From: Streptomyces sp. T12
GTDB lineage: Bacteria; Actinomycetota; Actinomycetes; Streptomycetales; Streptomycetaceae
Reading direction: 5' to 3'
Assembly (NCBI RefSeq): GCF_028736035.1
Contig: NZ_CP117866.1
Coordinates: 5,332,001 to 5,396,000 of the forward strand
Length of the DNA: 64,000 bases
Shown one piece after another: positions 28,671-37,991 of this stretch. The first letter of the stretch is position 1, and each line of letters starts with the position of its first letter. The position numbers and the translations under genes were made by a program. Under the pieces are notes generated by a model. It made no database searches, was not told where the DNA came from, and saw only the letters and a list, made by a program, of their open reading frames with translations.

Positions 28671-30118
28671 GACGGGCGGACCACCTGGGTCATCTCAGCG
28701 TCGGGGTTGGGGGCGGGGGCGGGGGCGGGACGGCGGGCGGTGTCGCTGATGCGGATGAGTACGCCGATGAGCGCCCAGTTGGCGATGACCGACGAACCGC
28801 CGTACGCCAGGAACGGCATCGTCATACCGGTCAGCGGGATCAAGCCCATCACACCGCCGGCCACGACGAAGACCTGGAGCGCGAAGGCGCCGGAGAGGCC
28901 GACGGCGAGCAGCTTGCCGAAGGGGTCGCGGGCGGCGAGGGCGGTGCGCACGCCGCGCTCCACGATCAGGCCGTAGATCAGCAGGATCGCCATGATGCCG
29001 GCGAGGCCCAGCTCCTCGCCGAAGGTGGCGAGGATGAAGTCGGAGTTGGCGGCGAAGCGGATGAGCTCGGAGTGGCCCTGGCCCCAGCCGGTGCCGAGGG
29101 TGCCGCCGGAGCCGAACGCCCACAGGGCCTGCATGGCCTGCTCGGAGTGGACGAGGCCGTCGGTGCTGCCGTTGCGGCTGAGCGTGTACTCGCGCATCGG
29201 GTCGAGCCAGGCCTGGACACGGGTCTGGACGTGGGGTTCGAAGCTGGCCACGCCGACGGCGCCGGCCGCGGACATCAGCAGACCGAAGACGATCCAGCTG
29301 GTCCGCTCGGTGGCGACGTACAGCATGATGACGAACATTCCGAAGAACAGCAGCGACGTACCGAGGTCGGTCTCGAAGACCAGGATGAGGATCGAGATCA
29401 TCCAGACGACGATGATCGGTCCGAGGTCGCGGCCGCGCGGCAGGTACAGACCCATGAAGCGGCGGCTGGCGAGGGCCAGCGCGTCGCGCTTGACCATCAG
29501 GTAGCCGGCGAAGAAGACCGCCAGCACGATCTTGGCGAACTCACCGGGCTGGATGGTGAAGCTGCCGACCTGGATCCAGATCTTGGCGCCGTAGGTGATG
29601 TCGGCGCCGAGGCCCGGGACGAGCGGGAGCAGCAGCAGGAACAGCGCGCCGGCCATGGAGATGTAGGTGTAGCGCTGCAGGGTGCGGTGGTCCTTGAGGA
29701 AGACCAGCACGGCGATGAAGAGGGCGATCCCCATGGCCGTGTAGATCAGCTGGTTGGTCGCCTTGCCGCCGGCCTGCCCGATCTGCTGCAGCAGCTTCGA
29801 CTGGTCCAGCCGCCAGATGGCCACCAGCCCCAGGCCGTTCAGCAGCGTCGCCAGCGGCAGCAGCAGCGGGTCCGCGTAGGGCGCGAACTTCCGCACCGCG
29901 AGATGGCCCACGCCGGCCAGCAGGCCGAGGCCCATGCCGTAGCCGAGCAGCCCGGTGGGCACCTCGTCGTTGATCGCCAACCCCACGTTGGCGTAGGCGA
30001 ACACCGGGATGACGACCGCGAACACCAGCAGCGCGAGCTCGGTGTTGCGCCGGCTCGGCGCGCCGATCGCGCCGATCGTGGATGTGTGGTGCGTCGGCGA
30101 GTTCGTAGTACTGCTCAT
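28667..30118 (-). CDS. rodA: SEDS peptidoglycan polymerase RodA/FtsW family
   Basis: This 483-residue protein has about 12 membrane helices and polymerises lipid II. SEDS hallmarks are present: IQPGEFAKIVLAVFFAGYL, FETDLGTSLLFFGMF, GSGGTLGTGWGQG, and the C-terminal GLIPLTGMTMPFLAYGGSS with NWALIGVLIRISD. The position between the PP2C phosphatase and PbpA identifies the RodA-type member of the pknB cluster. The stop overlaps the pbpA start. The cytosolic C-terminal tail is short (RRPAPAPAPNPDAEMTQVVR) and could be a regulatory target of the kinase (inference). Confidence 0.95.
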   Translation of the reverse strand: MSSTTNSPTHHTSTIGAIGAPSRRNTELALLVFAVVIPVFAYANVGLAINDEVPTGLLGYGMGLGLLAGVGHLAVRKFAPYADPLLLPLATLLNGLGLVAIWRLDQSKLLQQIGQAGGKATNQLIYTAMGIALFIAVLVFLKDHRTLQRYTYISMAGALFLLLLPLVPGLGADITYGAKIWIQVGSFTIQPGEFAKIVLAVFFAGYLMVKRDALALASRRFMGLYLPRGRDLGPIIVVWMISILILVFETDLGTSLLFFGMFVIMLYVATERTSWIVFGLLMSAAGAVGVASFEPHVQTRVQAWLDPMREYTLSRNGSTDGLVHSEQAMQALWAFGSGGTLGTGWGQGHSELIRFAANSDFILATFGEELGLAGIMAILLIYGLIVERGVRTALAARDPFGKLLAVGLSGAFALQVFVVAGGVMGLIPLTGMTMPFLAYGGSSVIANWALIGVLIRISDTARRPAPAPAPNPDAEMTQVVRPS

Positions 30119-30145
30119 GGTGTGACGGGGCCTCTCACGGCTTGC

Positions 30146-31726
30146 CTACTGCGTACCGCAGTTCGAGACGACCTTCTGCTCTTCCTCCGAGAGAGTGGGG
30201 CCGGGGCTTGGCGTCGCAGTCGGTGTCGGGGAGGTGGACGGGTTCGGGGAGTTGGTGGCCGACGGATTCGGCGTCGGTGTCGCCTTGGACGTAAGAGAGG
30301 TACGGGTGGTTCCCGTGGTGCCTCCGGCCTCGCCTTCGCCCGTCCTGGAGTTCTTCTCGCTCTCGGCGGCCTGCTGCTCGGAGCGCTTCTGGCACGCGGA
30401 GGCCTGCAGGGCGAGCTCGTCGATCTTCGCCTGGGCGTCCTTCAGACCGCCCTCGGCGATGGTCGCCTCGACCAGCTTCTTCTGGTACGGCGGCAGGTAC
30501 TTGAGTTCGATCTCGGGGTGGTCCTTCTCCACCTTCGAGAGCGAGACCCAGGCCAGGTCCTGGCTGATCCCGCGGTACAGGGCGACGTGTTCCTCGTTGG
30601 CGCCGACGTAGTACTGCGTCTGCGTCCAGCGCCAGCCGCCGTACAGGCCGCCGCCGATCACGCCGAGCGCGAGGGCGATGTAGAAGGATCTCTTCAGCCA
30701 CTTGCGGCCCGTGCGGGGCTTGACGAAGTCGTCGTCGGTGTAGTCGCCGAAGCTGCCCGCCGGGATGTAGCCGGTGGTGTCACCGGAGCCGGGCGGGCCG
30801 AACTCGCCGCCCCCGCCGCCCTGTCCGGGAACCTGGCGGCCGAGCCCGGAGGCGCGGCCGGCCGGGGTCTGCATGATGCCGTTGTCGTGCAGGTGGTTCT
30901 GGTTCTCGGCGACGGCGCCGACCACGACCGGGGTGTCGGACAGCTGCCCGGCGAGGGTGTCGCCGGTGTCCAGGTCGAGGACGTCCGCGATGATCACGGT
31001 GATGTTGTCGGGGCCGCCGCCGCGCAGCGCGAGCTCGATCAGCTGCTGCACGGTCTCCTGGGGGCCCTGGTAGCTGGCGAGGGTGTCCTCCAGGGTCTGG
31101 TGGGACACCACCCCGGACAGGCCGTCGGAGCAGATCAGGTACCGGTCGCCGGCGCGGACTTCGCGGATGGACAGGTCGGGCTCGACGTGGTCGCCGCTGC
31201 CCAGCGCGCGCATCAGCAGGGAGCGCTGCGGGTGGGTGGTGGCTTCCTCTTCGGTGATGCGTCCCTCGTCGACGAGGCGCTGCACCCAGGTGTGGTCCTG
31301 CGTGATCTGGGTGAGGACGCCGTCGCGCAGCAGGTAGGCGCGCGAGTCGCCGACGTGGACGAGGCCGAGTCGCTGCCCGGTCCACAGCAGGGCCGTCAGG
31401 GTCGTCCCCATGCCCTCGAGCTGGGGGTCCTCCTCGACCATCGAGCGCAGCTGGTCGTTGGCGCGCTGTACGGCGGTGCCGAGCGAGGTGAGGATGTCCG
31501 AGCCGGGGATGTCGTCGTCGAGGGCGACGATCGTCGAGATGGCCTCCGACGAGGCGACCTCGCCGGCGGCCGCGCCGCCCATGCCGTCGGCGATGGCGAG
31601 CAGGCGGGGTCCGGCGTATCCGGAGTCCTCGTTGCCCTCCCGGATCATGCCTTTGTGCGATCCGGCGGCGAAGCGCAGTGACAGACTCATGCGCACCTCG
31701 CCCGTCGGCTCCGGGTACATCCGCAC
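30146..31726 (-). CDS. pstP: PP2C family Ser/Thr phosphatase (PstP/PppC type)
   Basis: This 526-residue membrane phosphatase reverses PknB signalling. The PP2C domain (residues 1-250) has metal-binding motifs GNEDSGYAG, AIADGMGGAA, HVGDSRAYLL, ICSDGLSG and GGPDNITVII. A linker, one membrane helix (SFYIALALGVIGGGLYGGW) and an extracellular coiled region plus a Thr/Pro/Ser-rich tail follow. GTG 31726 (MRMYPEPTGEVRMSLSLRFA) is chosen for an upstream GGAGG; ATG 31690 (MSLSLRF) with GAGGTG is a credible alternative. It sits between rodA and fhaB in the conserved cluster. Confidence 0.94.
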   Translation of the reverse strand: MRMYPEPTGEVRMSLSLRFAAGSHKGMIREGNEDSGYAGPRLLAIADGMGGAAAGEVASSEAISTIVALDDDIPGSDILTSLGTAVQRANDQLRSMVEEDPQLEGMGTTLTALLWTGQRLGLVHVGDSRAYLLRDGVLTQITQDHTWVQRLVDEGRITEEEATTHPQRSLLMRALGSGDHVEPDLSIREVRAGDRYLICSDGLSGVVSHQTLEDTLASYQGPQETVQQLIELALRGGGPDNITVIIADVLDLDTGDTLAGQLSDTPVVVGAVAENQNHLHDNGIMQTPAGRASGLGRQVPGQGGGGGEFGPPGSGDTTGYIPAGSFGDYTDDDFVKPRTGRKWLKRSFYIALALGVIGGGLYGGWRWTQTQYYVGANEEHVALYRGISQDLAWVSLSKVEKDHPEIELKYLPPYQKKLVEATIAEGGLKDAQAKIDELALQASACQKRSEQQAAESEKNSRTGEGEAGGTTGTTRTSLTSKATPTPNPSATNSPNPSTSPTPTATPSPGPTLSEEEQKVVSNCGTQ

Positions 31727-31810
31727 GGTGCCCACCCTCCGGTCGGGAGCGCGCCGGGGCCCGTCGTGTGGGCCGCCGCTGCGTGCTCGCTCCGCTCGCT
31801 CATTGTCGTA

Positions 31811-32326
31811 CTACTTCCGCAGCTCGATGACGGTCTTGCCGATGCGGATCGGCGCGCCCAGCGGAATCGGTGTGGGGGTCGTGAGCCGCGTTCGGTCGAG
31901 GTACGTGCCGTTGGTGGAGCCCAGGTCCTCGACGATCCACTGGCCGTCGCGGTCCGGGTAGATCCTGGCATGCCGGCTGGAGGCGTAGTCGTCGTCCAGC
32001 ACGATGGTGCTGTCGTGCGCCCGGCCCAGGGTGATGGTCTGGGCCTGGAGCGCGACGGTGGTGCCGGTCAGAGTGCCCTCGGACACGACCAGCTTGGTGG
32101 GGGCGTTACGGCGCTGGCGGCCGCCGCCCTGCTGGCCGCGCTGTTGCGGAGGCGCCGCCGCCTGCCGGGCGGCCTGCTGCGGTCGGCCGGCCTCGCGCCT
32201 GGAGCCGCGCTGGGTGACGCGCGTACCGAACAGGTCGCTGCGGATGACCTGCACGGCCACGATCACGAACAGCCACAGTACGGCCAGGAAACCCAGCCGC
32301 ATGACCGTGAGGGTCAGCTCTGACAT
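31811..32326 (-). CDS. fhaB: FHA-domain membrane protein FhaB
   Basis: This 171-residue protein has an N-terminal membrane helix (RLGFLAVLWLFVIVAVQVI), a Gln/Arg/Gly-rich linker and a C-terminal FHA domain that binds phosphothreonine. FHA hallmarks are LGRAHDSTIVLDDDYASSRH and EDLGSTNGTYLD. In mycobacteria the orthologue (FipA/FhaB) recruits kinase-phosphorylated division partners. ATG 32326 is followed immediately by the membrane segment; the longer upstream open frame is an overlap artefact with fhaA. It lies in the operon between fhaA (10 bases away) and pstP. Confidence 0.95.
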   Translation of the reverse strand: MSELTLTVMRLGFLAVLWLFVIVAVQVIRSDLFGTRVTQRGSRREAGRPQQAARQAAAPPQQRGQQGGGRQRRNAPTKLVVSEGTLTGTTVALQAQTITLGRAHDSTIVLDDDYASSRHARIYPDRDGQWIVEDLGSTNGTYLDRTRLTTPTPIPLGAPIRIGKTVIELRK

Positions 32327-32336
32327 TGCCCCCGCT

Positions 32337-33209
32337 TCACCCTTCGGCTTGCCGGTAAATGATGGTGGTGCTGCCCACGACGATCCGCGAGCCGTCGCGG
32401 AGCGTAGCGCGGGTGGTGTGCTGCCCGTCCACCACGATGCCGTTGGTGGACCCGAGATCCTGGATCGTCGAGGGCGTTCCGGTCCGGATCTCACAGTGCC
32501 GGCGGGAGACGCCGGGGTCGTCGATCCGCACGTCGGCTTCGGTGCTGCGGCCCAGCACCAGCGTCGGGCGGGAGATCTGATGGCGGGTGCCGTTGATCTC
32601 GATCCAGTAGCGGGTGCGTCCGCCGGCCGCGGGGGCCGCGGGGCGCTGGCCGCCCGCGGGCTGCGGGTAGCCGTAACCGCCGGGGCGGCCGCCCGGGGGC
32701 GGCGCGGCCGGCATCGGCGGGGCGCCCGCGGGTGCGGCGGCCGGCGGGTAGCCGTAGCCACCCGGGGCGCCGCCGGGCCGCCCGGCCGGGGCGGCGGGCG
32801 CGGGAGCCTGCTGGCCGCCGCCCTGCTGGTTGGTGGAGCCGGCGAGCGTACGGCTGCGCACGCGGTACAGGCCGGTGTCGAGGTCGTCGGCCTTCTCCAG
32901 GTTGACCTTGATCGGGCCCATGAAGGTGTAGCGCTGCTGCTTGGCGTAGTCGCGGACCATGCCGGCGAGCTCGTCGCCGAGCTGGCCGGAGTAGGGGCTC
33001 AGGCGCTCGTGGTCCGGCGCGCTCAGCTCCACGATGAAGTCGTTGGGGACGACCGTACGGTCGCGGTTCCAGATGGTCGCGTTGTTGTCGCACTCGCGCT
33101 GGAGCGCTCCCGCGATCTCCACGGGCTGGACCTCTGACTTGAACACCTTGGCGAAGGTGCCGTTGACCAGACCTTCGAGACGCTGCTCGAACTTCTTCAG
33201 GACTCCCAT
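32337..33209 (-). CDS. fhaA: FHA and DUF3662 protein FhaA
   Basis: This 290-residue cytosolic protein has an N-terminal DUF3662 domain (MGVLKKFEQRLEGLVNGTFA to about 120), a Gly/Pro/Ala/Tyr-rich linker and a C-terminal FHA domain (LGRSTEADVRIDDPGVSRRH; DLGSTNGIVVDG). In mycobacteria FhaA binds phosphorylated MviN/CwsA-type partners and tunes wall synthesis. It is the first gene of the minus-strand operon, which reads toward pknB. The upstream intergenic region should hold the main promoter. An AGGAGGTG site lies before ATG 33209. Confidence 0.95.
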   Translation of the reverse strand: MGVLKKFEQRLEGLVNGTFAKVFKSEVQPVEIAGALQRECDNNATIWNRDRTVVPNDFIVELSAPDHERLSPYSGQLGDELAGMVRDYAKQQRYTFMGPIKVNLEKADDLDTGLYRVRSRTLAGSTNQQGGGQQAPAPAAPAGRPGGAPGGYGYPPAAAPAGAPPMPAAPPPGGRPGGYGYPQPAGGQRPAAPAAGGRTRYWIEINGTRHQISRPTLVLGRSTEADVRIDDPGVSRRHCEIRTGTPSTIQDLGSTNGIVVDGQHTTRATLRDGSRIVVGSTTIIYRQAEG

Positions 33210-33707
33210 GGGGCACCTCCTCCGTCGCCTGCTTCGTCCTGCATCCCGCCGGGCGGGTACTGCTTCACCTGGTACTGCTTACTGATCGTATCCACGCGCC
33301 GGTGAATCGGCTGGTTCCCCCTGTCGGCCCGGTCGACGGGTGTCGACGCCCTCGAAGTTCCCTGTGGAGCTCTGCTTCGAACTCCTCAGGGCCATAGTCC
33401 TGCCATGGATCGTAGAGGTGGCCGCAAACCAGTGTCCCGCACCTGACTGTGGACCCCGACCGGCTCCTGGACAGATGTGAGGTACCGGTACGAGGTTGAT
33501 ACGTGAACAGGTACTCGTTGATACGGAACGGATGGCGTCGCGGGTTGGTTCGGTGCTGTCGGTGGGAGATGCCGACGGTGCTGGTGGGCGGCTGCAGGGC
33601 TGCTGCCCGGGGGTAAGGGATGTGAACTCACCCTGGCCGACGTGCTAATGTTCTGCGTGTCGGAAGGCGCCGGACCACAAGGGAAGAAGCCCGAGGACAC
33701 ACCCAAT
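33210..33707. other. 498-base divergent region: fhaA operon and tRNA-Leu promoters
   Basis: GTTGATACG occurs twice in direct repeat (33495-33503 and 33517-33525). A -10-like TAATGT lies about 60 bases before tRNA-Leu. No gene is seen. Confidence 0.4.
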
Positions 33708-33791
33708 GCGCGGGTGGCGGAATAGGCAGACGCGCTGGATTCAGGTTCCAGTGCCCGCAAGGGCGTGGGGGTTCAACTCCCCCCTCGCGCA
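33708..33791 (+). tRNA. tRNA-Leu (CAG anticodon)
   Basis: The acceptor arms GCGCGGG / CTCGCGC pair with one G-T. The anticodon stem CTGGA/TCCAG holds loop TTCAGGT (CAG). A long variable arm (TGCCCGCAAGGGCGT) marks class II, and the T-arm is GGTTCAACTCC. The gene is 84 nt with no encoded CCA. Confidence 0.96.
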
Positions 33792-33806
33792 CGCTGAGAA
33801 ACCGAT

Positions 33807-33853
33807 GAAACGGGTCTCTGCAGGTGACGGAAGTCACCGCAGGGGCCCGTTTC
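33807..33853 (+). terminator. terminator after tRNA-Leu
   Basis: The arms GAAACGGG and CCCGTTTC enclose an inner stem GGTGAC/GTCACC. Confidence 0.8.
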
Positions 33854-33904
33854 TCGTTTCCATGATCGCTGTGAGGCATCACACAGCCTGGTCAGGTCAC
33901 ACAG

Positions 33905-33943
33905 CAGGCCCCGACCCGTGAGCTATCTCACGGGTGGGGCCTG
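33905..33943. terminator. strong bidirectional hairpin
   Basis: CAGGCCCC-G-ACCCGTGAG pairs with CTCACGGGT-GGGGCCTG around loop CTAT. It has 17 base pairs with one bulged G and separates the core region from the stress island. Confidence 0.8.
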
Positions 33944-34144
33944 TCATTGTGGTGCTGCCGCGCCGAGGTCGGATCGATCTGTGCCGCCGGCGCGAGGTGG
34001 CCGGTCGGGGTCCAGCTCCTCGGTTCTCGGATCGGGCGGCGGTGGGTGCGTCGGGGTCCCTGTGGTCGCGCCGAATGTCCGGTCGAAGGCTTCCTCCAGG
34101 AGCGGCCTGTCGTCGGCGAGGACTCCGTACGCGGTGATCTCCAC
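33944..34144 (-). pseudogene. truncated D-2-hydroxyacid dehydrogenase remnant
   Basis: From GTG 34144 the frame reads VEITAYGVLADDRPLLEEAF, the typical opening of D-lactate/2-hydroxyacid dehydrogenases (MxIxAYGVxxDExPxxExAF). After about 25 residues it turns into Pro/Asp-rich sequence unrelated to the family, and all NAD-binding and catalytic parts are missing. The full enzyme has about 330 residues. The remnant therefore marks a deletion at the left edge of the island. It lies downstream of the response-regulator gene on the same strand. Confidence 0.55.
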
Positions 34145-34238
34145 GTCGTTTCCTTCCGCTGCACGATGGCATGTCCCACCAGTCCCAGCAGTCCCACCAG
34201 CGACCCCAGGTGGCGGCCCGTGCCGCCACGGCTGGGGC

Positions 34239-34940
34239 TCACGGCCTCTGGCGTTCGCCCGTCCCGGGCTGCTCCATGTGCGAGGCGAGGACCGCGGCCT
34301 GGACGCGGCGCTGGACACCGAGTTTGGCCAGGAGCCGGGAGATGTGGTTCTTGACGGTCTTCTCCGACAGGTACAGCTTCTTGCCGATCTCGCGGTTGGT
34401 CAGGCCGTCGCCGATCAGGGCGAGGATGTCCCTCTCGCGGGGCGACAGGCTTGCCAGCTCGGGTGCGATGGACGGCGTCTCGGCTGGGTCGGCGCGCAGG
34501 GAGCGCATCAGGCGGGCCGTGGTTGCGGGGTCCAGCATGGACTGGCCCGAGGCGACCGTGCGGACGGCCGAGATCAGGTCGGAACCTCTGATCTGCTTGA
34601 GGACGTAGCCCGCGGCGCCGGCCATGATGGCGTCGAGCAAGGCGTCCTCGTCGTCGAACGACGTCAGCATGAGGCAGGCCAGCTCCGGCATCTGGCTGCG
34701 CAGCTCGCGGCAGACCGTGATGCCGTCGCCGTCCGGGAGGCGTACGTCGAGCACGGCGACGTGTGGGCGTAGCGCCGGGCCTCGGACGAGGGCGTGCTCG
34801 ACGGTGTCCGCGTCGCCGACCACGAAGATGTCCGGTTCGGCGTCGAGGAGATCGGTCAGGCCTCGTCGTACGACCTCGTGGTCGTCCAGCAGGAACACGC
34901 GGATCGGGTTCTGCTCCGTGAAGGTGCCTGTCTCGGTCAT
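34239..34940 (-). CDS. NarL/DevR-type response regulator
   Basis: This 233-residue two-component regulator has a receiver domain with the acidic pocket LLDDHEVV, phosphoacceptor Asp in VAVLDVRLPDGDG, Thr/Ser in LMLTSFDDE and the conserved Lys in YVLKQIRG. The LuxR helix-turn-helix is LSPRERDILALIGDGLTNRE plus IGKKLYLSEKTVKNHISRLL. It looks like the DevR/DosR (OsdR) group that governs dormancy and hypoxia genes. ATG 34940 (MTETGTF) is preceded by AAGGGG. Two inverted repeats of the island motif lie 88-140 bases upstream, suggesting autoregulation. The GAF kinase at 46.9 kb is its probable partner. Confidence 0.9.
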   Translation of the reverse strand: MTETGTFTEQNPIRVFLLDDHEVVRRGLTDLLDAEPDIFVVGDADTVEHALVRGPALRPHVAVLDVRLPDGDGITVCRELRSQMPELACLMLTSFDDEDALLDAIMAGAAGYVLKQIRGSDLISAVRTVASGQSMLDPATTARLMRSLRADPAETPSIAPELASLSPRERDILALIGDGLTNREIGKKLYLSEKTVKNHISRLLAKLGVQRRVQAAVLASHMEQPGTGERQRP

Positions 34941-35027
34941 GACGACCCCTTGTTCCCGGTGGCTCACGGCCTGCGGACCACGGACTGCTCGTGTGCCGAT
35001 CCTTGCTCGCCGGGGCAGGATGCACTA

Positions 35028-35041
35028 GGGCCGTCCGGCCC
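35028..35041. promoter_or_regulatory. island motif site A (perfect GGGCC-N4-GGCCC)
   Basis: GGGCCGTCCGGCCC lies 88 bases upstream of the response-regulator start. Confidence 0.7.
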
Positions 35042-35066
35042 CATCGGCTGCGAGATGTGCCCCTAC

Positions 35067-35080
35067 TGGCCCAACGGCCA
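35067..35080. promoter_or_regulatory. island motif site B (variant)
   Basis: TGGCCCAACGGCCA has its outer bases changed symmetrically (T/A instead of G/C), so the dyad is kept. It lies 26 bases beyond site A, upstream of the response regulator. Confidence 0.5.
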
Positions 35081-35121
35081 CGGTTCAGCAGCCCCCGGTG
35101 GTGTTCTGATCGCATCGAAGA

Positions 35122-35802
35122 TCACGAGAGTGGCCTGCCCCTCGACCCGGCGACGCTCGTGCGGCCCTCCAGCTCGAAGTCCACATCCACCACGCCTTCG
35201 ACGGCACGCACGAGACGGGCGGCCACGGGGATCAGCGCCGTGTCCCGGACGTGCCCGGTGAGCTGCACCACCCCATCGTGCACCTGGACCCGGAGCGCCG
35301 AGCCCGGCGCCGGGAAGAGGTAGGCCACGACCTCACGCCGAACCTCCTCGGCGATCTCGTCGTCGCCGCGCAGGAACACCTTGAGCAGGTCGGCCCTGCT
35401 GACTATGCCCTCCAGCATGCCCAGCTCATTGACCACCGGCAGCCGCTTGACCTTGGCGTGCGCCATGGTCCGGGCGGCCTGGGCGAGCGTCGCGTCGGGG
35501 CGGGTGGTGAGCGCAGGGGAGGTCATCAGCTCCTCCGCGGTGATCGCGCCGGCCTTCGCCAGGTCGGACAGGCGGCGGAGCTGGGTGTACCGGTCCGGGT
35601 CACTGTCGCGGAACTCCTCCTTGGGCAGTAGATCGGCCTCGGAGACCACGCCGACGACGCGGCCCTCGCCTTCGAGGACGGGCAGGGCACTGACCTTCCA
35701 GTCCTGCATCAGCTGCACGATCTCCTTGAACGTGGCCCTGCGGCCGACGGCGGTGACCGTGTGGGTCATGACGTCGCTGACGATGTGCGGGGTGCCGTGC
35801 AT
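35122..35802 (-). CDS. CBS-pair and BON domain protein
   Basis: This 226-residue cytosolic protein has two CBS motifs: residues about 8-60 (IVSDVMTHTVTAVGRRATFK, ALPVLEGEGRVVGVVSEADLL) and about 88-145 (ELMTSPALTTRPDATLAQAA, RLPVVNELGMLEGIVSRADLL). A C-terminal BON domain follows (VVQLTGHVRDTALIPVAARL, VEGVVDVDFEL). CBS pairs bind adenine nucleotides; such proteins are typical members of DevR-type dormancy regulons. A GAGGAAGGAGCC site precedes the ATG. A related but broken copy lies at 40.7-41.4 kb. Confidence 0.9.
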   Translation of the reverse strand: MHGTPHIVSDVMTHTVTAVGRRATFKEIVQLMQDWKVSALPVLEGEGRVVGVVSEADLLPKEEFRDSDPDRYTQLRRLSDLAKAGAITAEELMTSPALTTRPDATLAQAARTMAHAKVKRLPVVNELGMLEGIVSRADLLKVFLRGDDEIAEEVRREVVAYLFPAPGSALRVQVHDGVVQLTGHVRDTALIPVAARLVRAVEGVVDVDFELEGRTSVAGSRGRPLS

Positions 35803-35836
35803 GGTGGCTCCTTCCTCGCTTCGGCTCGTGGGCCTC

Positions 35837-36301
35837 TCAGACGTGGCTGCCGGCGCCGTAGGGGGCGTACAGGTCCAGGAGCCGGGTGCGGGCGGAGCGG
35901 AGGCGGTGGGCGAGCACGTCGCCGACCCACTGGGTGACGGCGTGGCCCATGGCCGGGTCCTCCCGGCACATCGTGCGGACGGCCGTGGCGTCGAACTCGT
36001 ACGCCCGCACCGGCGTCGTCGCCGCGGCGCCCAGGTGCCAGACGTGCGGTGTGAACAGCCAGGACCAGCCGACGAGTTCGTTGTGCTGGAGGGTCTCGAT
36101 GACGGCCGCGCGGCGGCCCGGCACGTGCATGTCCAGCTCGACCGTGCCCGTCCGGATGATCCAGAACCGGTCGGCCCGGCCGCCCTCCTCGAACAGGCGC
36201 GTCCCCTGCGGGAAGGACACCTCGCGGGCGAGGCGCATGAGCCGCTGCCGGTGCTCGGCGGGCAGGGCGCGCAGCATGCTGGGCGTGGGCGTGGGGATCA
36301 T
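35837..36301 (-). CDS. cyclic nucleotide-binding domain protein, no HTH
   Basis: This 154-residue protein consists of a single cNMP-binding beta-roll: FPQGTRLFEEGGRADRFWII, GTVELDMHVPGRRAAVIETL, NELVGWSWLF. The last stretch occupies the phosphate-cassette position. It stops after the C-helix, with no DNA-binding domain, so it is not a Crp-type regulator. A cNMP-controlled partner protein is possible. ATG 36301 has a GGGAGGCAC site. It lies 34 bases upstream of the CBS-BON gene on the same strand, a probable operon, and has a motif site about 70 bases upstream. Confidence 0.85.
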   Translation of the reverse strand: MIPTPTPSMLRALPAEHRQRLMRLAREVSFPQGTRLFEEGGRADRFWIIRTGTVELDMHVPGRRAAVIETLQHNELVGWSWLFTPHVWHLGAAATTPVRAYEFDATAVRTMCREDPAMGHAVTQWVGDVLAHRLRSARTRLLDLYAPYGAGSHV

Positions 36302-36370
36302 GGCGTGCCTCCCGACTGGGGTGCAGGGACTTCCAGGGCCAGCGTGTGCCCGCAGTCGGCGGCGGGCCAT

Positions 36371-36384
36371 GGGCCGCCCGGTCC
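36371..36384. promoter_or_regulatory. island motif site C (one mismatch)
   Basis: GGGCCGCCCGGTCC, flanked by CAT/ATG in dyad, lies 70 bases upstream of the cNMP-binding gene. Confidence 0.55.
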
Positions 36385-36544
36385 ATGGAGGGGGGCCACC
36401 CGGCTCCGACCAGGAGACCTTCGACACCCAGCCGCGATGTCGACGCGGCGGTTCCATGAAGGCGTGAGACGACCCGCCGACGGAGGGGGTGAGCGATGTG
36501 GGTACGTCACTGACGCCCGACTTCGGGGCGCATGGCCTGTCGGC

Positions 36545-36929
36545 CTAGTGATCGCGTGCCCATCTCCGATAGACGGCCACGGCGGTCGGCAGGGTCGGAA
36601 AGATCAGGTCCGCTCCCACGGAGTCCGCGAGGCCGTACGCCTGGAGGTCGTCCAGGAGGTCCTGCTTGACGCGGGCGAGAGCGAAGACGATGCCGCGGTC
36701 TGTGAGTTCGCGGCGTAGTTCGTCGACGGCGTCCAACGCGGTGATGTCGACCTCCACGTTGGCCTCGGTGTTGAGGACGAACCAGCGGACGGGGCCGGTC
36801 TGTTCGTCGATGGCTGCCAGGGCACGGCGGCGGAAGTCCTCGGCGTTGGCGAAGAACAGCGGTGAGTCGTAGCGGTAGACCAGCAGTCCGGGGATCGTGT
36901 GGGCCTGCGGGCAGTCGTCGATGTCGCAT

Positions 36930-36946
<17 letters not shown>
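36545..36946 (-). pseudogene. C-terminal STAS fragment of a SulP anion transporter
   Basis: The frame encodes CDIDDCPQAHTIPGLLVYRY, then DSPLFFANAEDFRRRALAAI, NTEANVEVDITALDAVDELR and LIFPTLPTAVAVYRRW. This is the STAS end of a SulP-family sulfate/anion permease, which is normally about 550 residues with 12-14 membrane helices. The whole membrane part is missing. Coding similarity stops near 36930, where a truncated GAPDH begins on the other strand, so one deletion or rearrangement junction probably removed the 5' parts of both genes. Confidence 0.8.
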
Positions 36947-37804
<858 letters not shown>

Positions 37805-37813
37805 AACGGACTC

Positions 37814-37849
37814 GGAGGGGACCGGTGCCGCCGATCACCGGTCCCCTCC
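37814..37849 (+). terminator. terminator after the gap pseudogene
   Basis: Perfect 14-base arms GGAGGGGACCGGTG / CACCGGTCCCCTCC surround an 8-base loop. Confidence 0.85.
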
Positions 37850-37892
37850 GCGCACCTGGGACGACCAGCAGGGACGACCAGCGGACAACGTT

Positions 37893-37906
37893 GGGCCGAC
37901 CGGCCC
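37893..37906. promoter_or_regulatory. island motif site D (perfect)
   Basis: GGGCCGACCGGCCC lies 86 bases upstream of the acetyltransferase-synthetase gene. Confidence 0.7.
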
Positions 37907-37991
37907 CCGGAACACCCCGGACAGCCCATGGGACCCCTCGCCGATCCGCTGGATGCTCGAAGTGCCGAGAGAGGCCGGGAGGAGACCCACG